This document shows positions 13,518-15,033 of a stretch of 15,033 bases of DNA, in pieces. The notes beneath the pieces were generated by a model that saw only the letters and a program-made list of their open reading frames with translations, had not been told where the DNA came from and made no database searches. Each line of letters opens with the position of its first letter. Within the stretch, counting starts at the first letter, position 1. Source of the DNA: Methanoregula sp. UBA247 (GTDB lineage: Archaea > Halobacteriota > Methanomicrobia > Methanomicrobiales > Methanospirillaceae); assembly GCA_002495055.1 (NCBI GenBank), contig DADR01000069.1:1-15033 (forward strand), written 5' to 3'. The position numbers were made by a program, and so were the translations under genes.

Positions 13518-15033
13518 ACCAACCCCGCCTCCCGTGCATCTTCCCGCACACCTCTCCCGTAACAATGCTCGCAGAGCTTCACGCCCGCCTCGCGGTCAAT
13601 CCACACCGCCTTCGCAATTCCGCAGACCGAGCACTTCCCCACATCTGCCGTAACCCGTGTGCACCGGGAAACGTCCACGGCCCCGGGCAGTGGGACCGAA
13701 GCCGTCTGCTCTGCTTTCATTGCCTCGTTAAAACACGACCGGCAGATCCGCCGAGCCTCCTGCTGGTCCTTGGGCCGGGCCCGACGCTCTTTGGTATATT
13801 TTTCAATATACCTGGAGCCTTTCTTTCCGCAGGACCAGCACGGGGTCTTCGGCTCCGGGATCTCGAGTTTTTTGTAATCACCGGCCCTGATGGACCGGAG
13901 CGGATCCTTGTTTTCAGCAGGGGGTGGTGAATCCGGGCTTGTTTCAGCAGTTTTACAGCACGTGCTGTAAGTCATCGGAGCGCGATCTGGTATCTTATTG
14001 TCAGATTGCGCGGAAATTTTGGGAGATCGTTTTTTGTTTACAGCATTTTCAGAATTATGCACACACTGAGTACTCTGCAAACCGGGTTCCGATTGGGTAG
14101 CAGCATTCTCTTTTTGCTGTAAATTACCTTCTCTTAGTACAGAATTATTATTATTTACTAAGGAATCAGGAAATCCGGAAGCAGAAATCGCACCATTTTG
14201 TTTTTCAGCAGTTGCTGAAAAACTGCTGTAAACGTGCTGTAATGCTGTAAATGACTCTGCGCCAGCGTCGTTGTTGCCCTTGACCCTGTTGTCATCATTG
14301 CCATCATCATTATCATCGTCATCATGATCGTGATCGAGCCAGCATGCTCCGCCACAGCTCCAGTGCCGGTACAGTTCCCGGCTCCATGAAAATGCCTCGG
14401 TCCTGCGCCGGATTGAAATCCCATCTTCATCGCTGACTGTCACGGTCCGGTCCGTGAAGGAGAGTGCCGGGCACTTCTCCAGCAGCCCGGTGTAATTCTT
14501 TCCCCGGCTGTCGTAGCCTTTCAGGGCCCGGTAGATGTTGATGTAAGGCCAGCCGGTGAGCTCCTGAAGATCCTGGATGGTGAATTCAGAACGATCCGAC
14601 CGGTGGATTAATGTCAGCAGGTCGGACTCCTTCTTCGTCATCTTCGATTCCTGCCCACCCGCCGTGCCGTTCAGAAGCGTGAAGACATCGTTCGCCGCTG
14701 CAAAATCCGCCTCATCGGCATAGACACAGAGCGTCCCGTCCTCACTCGTCTTCTGCTGCCGCTGCATGAAGAAGAGGGCCGCGTGACTTTTGATCAGATC
14801 GTAGAGCATGTCGGGATTGCGCCGGTTGCAGATGGCATTGAACCGGATCCGCTTTGAGTAAGGGATGATCACCCAGATCGTCTGCTCGTGCAGGATCTTC
14901 CAGATTTCCCTGCAGGTCTTCAGCTCAGCAGTTTCATCGACAAACGAATCCGGGTCCAGCATCTCCCGGACCTGCTTCGCCGCCAGCACCCGGGCATCCT
15001 GCTCGGACGACTCGTCAATCCAGCAGGTGAGCA
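13514..15033 (-). CDS. Replication-type protein (probable primase/helicase), C-terminal part only
   Basis: The frame is open to the window edge, so the start lies beyond 15033; the first visible residues are LTCWIDESSEQDARVLAAKQ. That stretch and the following REIWKILHEQTIWVIIPYSK resemble the region after the ATPase core of virus or plasmid primase-helicases of the CHC2/DUF3987 kind. This is an inference, because the ATPase is not in view. A winged helix follows (MTKKESDLLTLIHRSDR and IQDLQELTGWPYINIYRALK, about 14515-14641). Next comes a low-complexity linker of about 150 residues with an Asp/Asn tract. The C-terminus has two zinc ribbons: CWSC (13829-13840) with CRSC (about 13734-13745), and CSVCG with CEHCYG (down to about 13559). 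Such ribbons suit DNA contact. A GTG at 14989 could be mistaken for the start. The small 73-aa ORF overlaps its stop. Confidence 0.7.
   Translation of the reverse strand, partial: LTCWIDESSEQDARVLAAKQVREMLDPDSFVDETAELKTCREIWKILHEQTIWVIIPYSKRIRFNAICNRRNPDMLYDLIKSHAALFFMQRQQKTSEDGTLCVYADEADFAAANDVFTLLNGTAGGQESKMTKKESDLLTLIHRSDRSEFTIQDLQELTGWPYINIYRALKGYDSRGKNYTGLLEKCPALSFTDRTVTVSDEDGISIRRRTEAFSWSRELYRHWSCGGACWLDHDHDDDDNDDGNDDNRVKGNNDAGAESFTALQHVYSSFSATAEKQNGAISASGFPDSLVNNNNSVLREGNLQQKENAATQSEPGLQSTQCVHNSENAVNKKRSPKISAQSDNKIPDRAPMTYSTCCKTAETSPDSPPPAENKDPLRSIRAGDYKKLEIPEPKTPCWSCGKKGSRYIEKYTKERRARPKDQQEARRICRSCFNEAMKAEQTASVPLPGAVDVSRCTRVTADVGKCSVCGIAKAVWIDREAGVKLCEHCYGRGVREDAREAGLV
13912..14250. 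repeat. Cluster of eleven TGCTGWAA sites, origin-like array inside the replication gene
   Basis: TTTCAGCA occurs at 13912, 13942 and 14203, and TGCTGAAA at 14213. TTACAGCA occurs at 13953 and 14038, and TGCTGTAA at 13963, 14115, 14224, 14235 and 14243. Some form palindromes: TTACAGCACGTGCTGTAA at 13953-13970, and ten-base arms at 14201-14210 and 14213-14222 around GT. Relative to the codons of the overlapping gene, the sites fall in all three phases, so they are not a peptide repeat. An AT-rich stretch (about 14130-14162) sits in the middle. The pattern fits a binding array for an initiator protein. Confidence 0.7.
14291..14336. repeat. ATC/GTC trinucleotide tract coding for an Asp/Asn run
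   Basis: Short ATC, GTC and ATT triplets repeat on the plus strand. On the minus strand they encode LDHDHDDDDNDDGNDD within the linker of the replication protein. It is a microsatellite-like acidic tract and probably length-variable. Confidence 0.6.

Noticed and set aside
14987..14989. GTG as the start of the replication protein
   Set aside because: The frame continues upstream without a stop to the window edge and still reads like protein (IDESSEQDAR), so the gene is truncated by the window.

Overview
The window looks like part of an archaeal chromosome, most probably a methanogen of the Methanomicrobiales type. This is judged from gene style, the mixed base composition and T-rich ends after several genes; no rRNA, tRNA or other taxonomic marker is present, so the assignment is tentative. 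It reads as accessory DNA: a defence cluster flanked by genes of a virus- or plasmid-like element.

Layout. (1) 1-673, minus strand: the start of a small membrane protein cut by the window edge, and a 167-residue protein of unknown function, each with a good ribosome binding site. (2) 916-10378, plus strand: one tightly packed operon of five genes. It carries a complete Type I restriction-modification set (hsdM, hsdS, hsdR) with two additional putative nucleases inserted. One is a DUF262 protein with a C-terminal HNH-like motif, between hsdM and hsdS. The other is a small protein with a PD-(D/E)xK signature, between hsdS and hsdR. Reading frames touch or overlap at the hsdM/DUF262, DUF262/hsdS and PD-(D/E)xK/hsdR junctions. 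(3) 10383-11048, minus: an AT-rich class III nucleotide cyclase-like protein, convergent with hsdR. (4) 11084-11599, minus: a phage-type adenine-N6 methyltransferase. (5) 11796-13244, plus and divergent from the methyltransferase: a DUF4062 / GHKL-type ATPase / winged-helix fusion. (6) 13296-15033, minus: the C-terminal part of a large replication protein (probable primase/helicase type, running off the window) and a small overlapping downstream ORF that ends in a 9-bp tandem repeat array.

How they may work together. HsdM and HsdS should methylate a bipartite target and HsdR should cleave unmethylated DNA. The two embedded nuclease-like proteins would give the same operon three separate nuclease centres. 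The cyclase and the DUF4062-ATPase protein are plausible additional defence or regulatory modules. The methyltransferase and replication gene suggest that a mobile element carries or borders the island.

The most unexpected DNA-level signal is a cluster of eleven 8-bp sites (TGCTGWAA or its complement) at 13912-14250, inside the disordered linker of the replication gene. The sites fall in all three codon phases, so they are not a by-product of a repeated peptide. This fits an origin-type binding array embedded in a replication gene.
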